Assembly (NCBI GenBank): GCA_947174575.1
Contig: CAMWJM010000064.1
Span: 1-7,021 of the forward strand
Direction: 5' to 3'
Source of the DNA: an uncultured Alistipes sp.
GTDB taxonomy: Bacteria; Bacteroidota; Bacteroidia; Bacteroidales; Rikenellaceae
Length of the DNA stretch: 7,021 nucleotides
Positions 5,480 to 7,021 of this stretch are shown piece after piece; positions within the stretch are counted from its first letter, which is position 1; every line of letters begins with the position of its first letter. The position numbers and the translations under genes are program-made. The notes below the pieces were generated by a model that saw only the letters and a program-made list of their open reading frames with translations, made no database searches and was not told the origin of the DNA.

Positions 5480-6082
5480 TCAAAAACGGATTACGCCGCG
5501 TCGCCGCCACCAATACAGCAGCAGCAGCCCCCACAGCATGCCGCCCACATGGGCGAAATGGGCCACATTGCCCACGCCCCGCCACCCGAGCAGCAACTCG
5601 ATGACGCCGTAGACGACCACGAACCACTTGGCTTTCATCGGAATGGGCGGAAACAGCAACATGATGACGGCATTGGGATGCAGCACACCGAACGCGAGCA
5701 GCACCCCCATGATCGCGCCCGAAGCGCCCACCAGCGTCATCGGCTCGTGCAAGCCCCAGGCTATGGCCGCCTGGATCAGGGCCGCGCCGACGCCGCAGAC
5801 CATGTAGAAAACCAGAAACCGCTTCGACCCCAGCTCGTATTCGAGCGTACGACCGAACATCCACAAACCGAACATGTTGAAAAACAGATGCTCGAAATCG
5901 GCATGCAGGAACATGTAGGTGACGAACTGGTAGCTATGGAAAAACGGCCGCTCGACCCACAGGGCGCAATAGTGTTCGATGGCCCGCCCCCATGCGGGCA
6001 GCAGCGCCATGGCCAGAAAAATCAAAGCATTGACGATCACAAGATTCTTGACCACGGGCGGGGTCTGGAAGTAACGGTTCAT
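5480..6082 (-). CDS. Rhomboid family intramembrane serine protease
   Basis: This integral membrane protease cuts other membrane proteins within or next to their transmembrane helices. From the ATG at 6082 it has 200 residues. Counting from there, it has about six hydrophobic segments and the family motifs in order: HADFEHLFFNMFG with His65 and Asn69 (oxyanion-site residues), GASGAIMG with the nucleophile Ser121, and AHFAHVGG with the catalytic His178. The catalytic set is complete, so it should be active, unlike iRhom-type members. The frame extends to a TTG at 6103, but those bases lie in the proposed promoter (TACCTTTG), so the ATG seven codons later is chosen. The start lies 41 nt after the mutL stop and the gene ends 1 nt before the EEP gene. 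A mutL-rhomboid-EEP order recurs in Bacteroidota genomes as I recall; substrates are unknown. Confidence 0.93.
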   Translation of the reverse strand: MNRYFQTPPVVKNLVIVNALIFLAMALLPAWGRAIEHYCALWVERPFFHSYQFVTYMFLHADFEHLFFNMFGLWMFGRTLEYELGSKRFLVFYMVCGVGAALIQAAIAWGLHEPMTLVGASGAIMGVLLAFGVLHPNAVIMLLFPPIPMKAKWFVVVYGVIELLLGWRGVGNVAHFAHVGGMLWGLLLLYWWRRRGVIRF

Positions 6083-6100
6083 GCTCGCATCGAATTTTTG

Positions 6101-6133
6101 CAAAGGTACGCTTTTCCGGCGGATTATCCCAAC
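6101..6133 (-). promoter_or_regulatory. Bacteroidota-type promoter for rhomboid-EEP-yhcH genes
   Basis: Reading the minus strand, TACCTTTG (6108 down to 6101) matches the TAnnTTTG -7 element of the Bacteroidota primary sigma factor. GTTG (6133 down to 6130) lies 21 nt upstream as a fair -33 element (consensus TTTG). Transcription would start near 6094-6096, leaving a leader of only about 12-14 nt before the ATG at 6082. The promoter overlaps the end of mutL: the mutL stop codon (6124-6126) falls between the two elements. It supports 6082 over the in-frame TTG at 6103 as the rhomboid start. Confidence 0.72.
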
Positions 6134-7021
6134 TTGGCGCGAATATCTTCCGGCAGAATCTCGGCAAGAACGGTTTTGCCCGAGGGCGAAAAGCTCACAT
6201 TGCCCGTCTCGGCCAGGCGCGCGAGCAGCGCGGCGGCCTCCTCATGCGAAAGCATCGGCACGCTGCCCCGGGCCACGCCGAGAGCCATGGCGGCGGCGAT
6301 CTTCTCGCGCCGTACGTCGCCCAGCGACACGGGCGTGGCAAAGGCCTGCAGCAGATCATAGAGCATGCGGTCGATCCCCTCGGCCGGAAGATCGGCCGGC
6401 GCACCCTTGACGTCGATCGCTCCGTCGCCCACGAAATCGATGTCGAAACCCAGCGCGGCGAACTCCACGGCGTTCTCCTCCAGCAGGGCGTATTCGTCGC
6501 CCGAGAGCATCAACCGCTCGGGAAACAACAGTTGCTGACAGACGGCCGATCCGTTCGAAAGCATGCGCAGGTAATCCTCGTAAAGGATGCGTTCGCGGGC
6601 ACGCCGCACGTCGACCACCACCAACCTCCCGCCCAAAGTGGCGGCGACATATCCGCCGGCCAACGGCACGGGATCGGCGAACTCGGGTGTCTCGTCGATC
6701 GGCAATGCCTGCTGCGTGGCGTCGCCCTCGGAGGGAATGAAGTCGAAGCCGCTTTCGAGCGCTTCGCCGCCCGAAACGAACTCCTCGAACTGCTCGCCGT
6801 CCGACGCGCCGAACCGCCCCGAAGCATAGCCGCCGTATCCTCCCGCAATTCCGCCCTCGGCAGGCATATCGCCGCTATAAGGCGCGTCGAAACCCGAAAG
6901 ATCGGCCCCGGGATCGGCTGCCGAAAGGTCGACATACTCGTCGCTGAACGGATTGTAGGCGTCGTTCGACCGGGCGCGCGGCTCCGCATAGACGGCACCG
7001 CGCTCCAGCACGGGGATTTCT
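6124..7021 (-). CDS. mutL: DNA mismatch repair protein MutL, C-terminal part (5' end outside window)
   Basis: The frame is open to the right edge of the window (first visible residues EIPVLERGAVY), so the N-terminal GHKL ATPase domain lies outside. About 298 residues are visible. The first 100 or so form an acidic, Gly/Ser/Ala-rich low-complexity linker (for example GGIAGGYGGYASGRFG near 6830). The MutL C-terminal dimerisation domain follows: GGYVAATLGGRLVVVDVRRARERILYE, CQQLLFPERLMLSGDE, LGFDIDFVGDGAIDVKGAPADL, and an ending FSPSGKTVLAEI like that of other Bacteroidota MutL proteins. MutL dimers couple MutS mismatch recognition to downstream repair. The metal-site motif DQHAx2Ex4E of endonuclease-type MutL is here DVRRARERILYE: the acidic residues remain but Gln, His and Ala are replaced. 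A CPHGRP motif is not present. Strand incision by this protein is therefore doubtful. Confidence 0.9.
   Translation of the reverse strand, partial: EIPVLERGAVYAEPRARSNDAYNPFSDEYVDLSAADPGADLSGFDAPYSGDMPAEGGIAGGYGGYASGRFGASDGEQFEEFVSGGEALESGFDFIPSEGDATQQALPIDETPEFADPVPLAGGYVAATLGGRLVVVDVRRARERILYEDYLRMLSNGSAVCQQLLFPERLMLSGDEYALLEENAVEFAALGFDIDFVGDGAIDVKGAPADLPAEGIDRMLYDLLQAFATPVSLGDVRREKIAAAMALGVARGSVPMLSHEEAAALLARLAETGNVSFSPSGKTVLAEILPEDIRAKLG

Noticed and set aside
4390..5604. A 404-codon plus-strand frame opposite the EEP and rhomboid genes
   Set aside because: It is rich in Arg, His and Pro with no recognisable fold, while the opposite strand has complete catalytic motifs.

Overview
The window joins two kinds of DNA. 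Positions 1 to about 1144 are AT-rich and read as the last part of an integrated mobile element. From about 1145 to the end the DNA is GC-rich and reads as ordinary chromosome of a member of the Bacteroidota. Three things point to that phylum. There are no Shine-Dalgarno sequences before the genes. A TACCTTTG-type promoter (consensus TAnnTTTG) precedes the rhomboid gene. The gene set (mutL C-terminus, rhomboid protease, membrane-anchored endonuclease/exonuclease/phosphatase (EEP) protein, YhcH-type protein, class A flavodiiron protein, UDP-glucose dehydrogenase) also fits. High GC with this gene order makes an Alistipes-like member of the Rikenellaceae my best guess, but this is inference from memory of such genomes, not a search result.

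Element side (1 to about 1144). Three small plus-strand genes lie 3-4 nt apart: a two-helix membrane protein of unknown function, an 84-aa exported protein with a His/Cys metal-site-like motif, and a 106-aa helix-turn-helix protein with a C-terminal leucine-zipper-like helix. An 80-nt AT-rich stretch follows. The 3' half of a tRNA-Arg(TCT) gene (about 1145-1194) comes next, with no 5' half before it. This is the usual footprint of a tyrosine-recombinase element inserted in a tRNA gene: the intact tRNA should lie at the other end of the element, to the left and outside the window, and this copy is the right attachment site.

Chromosome side, plus strand (1214-3730). A flavodiiron protein gene (O2/NO reduction) starts only 19 nt after the tRNA fragment. 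A UDP-glucose 6-dehydrogenase gene follows 12 nt after it, probably as one transcript. Insertion of the element separated these genes from whatever lay upstream of the tRNA. A strong, nearly symmetric hairpin (3830-3861) separates them from the convergent minus-strand genes.

Chromosome side, minus strand (7021 down to 3882). The order of transcription is mutL (only the C-terminal part is in the window), a rhomboid intramembrane serine protease, a membrane-anchored EEP-family hydrolase 1 nt after it, and a YhcH/YjgK/YiaL protein 13 nt after that. A Bacteroidota-type promoter overlapping the mutL stop codon probably starts the last three genes as an operon.

I see no CRISPR array, no insertion sequence, no integrase gene and no complete novel multi-gene system. 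The most notable points are the element/tRNA junction, the uncharacterised three-gene module at the element end, and the degenerate endonuclease motif in MutL.
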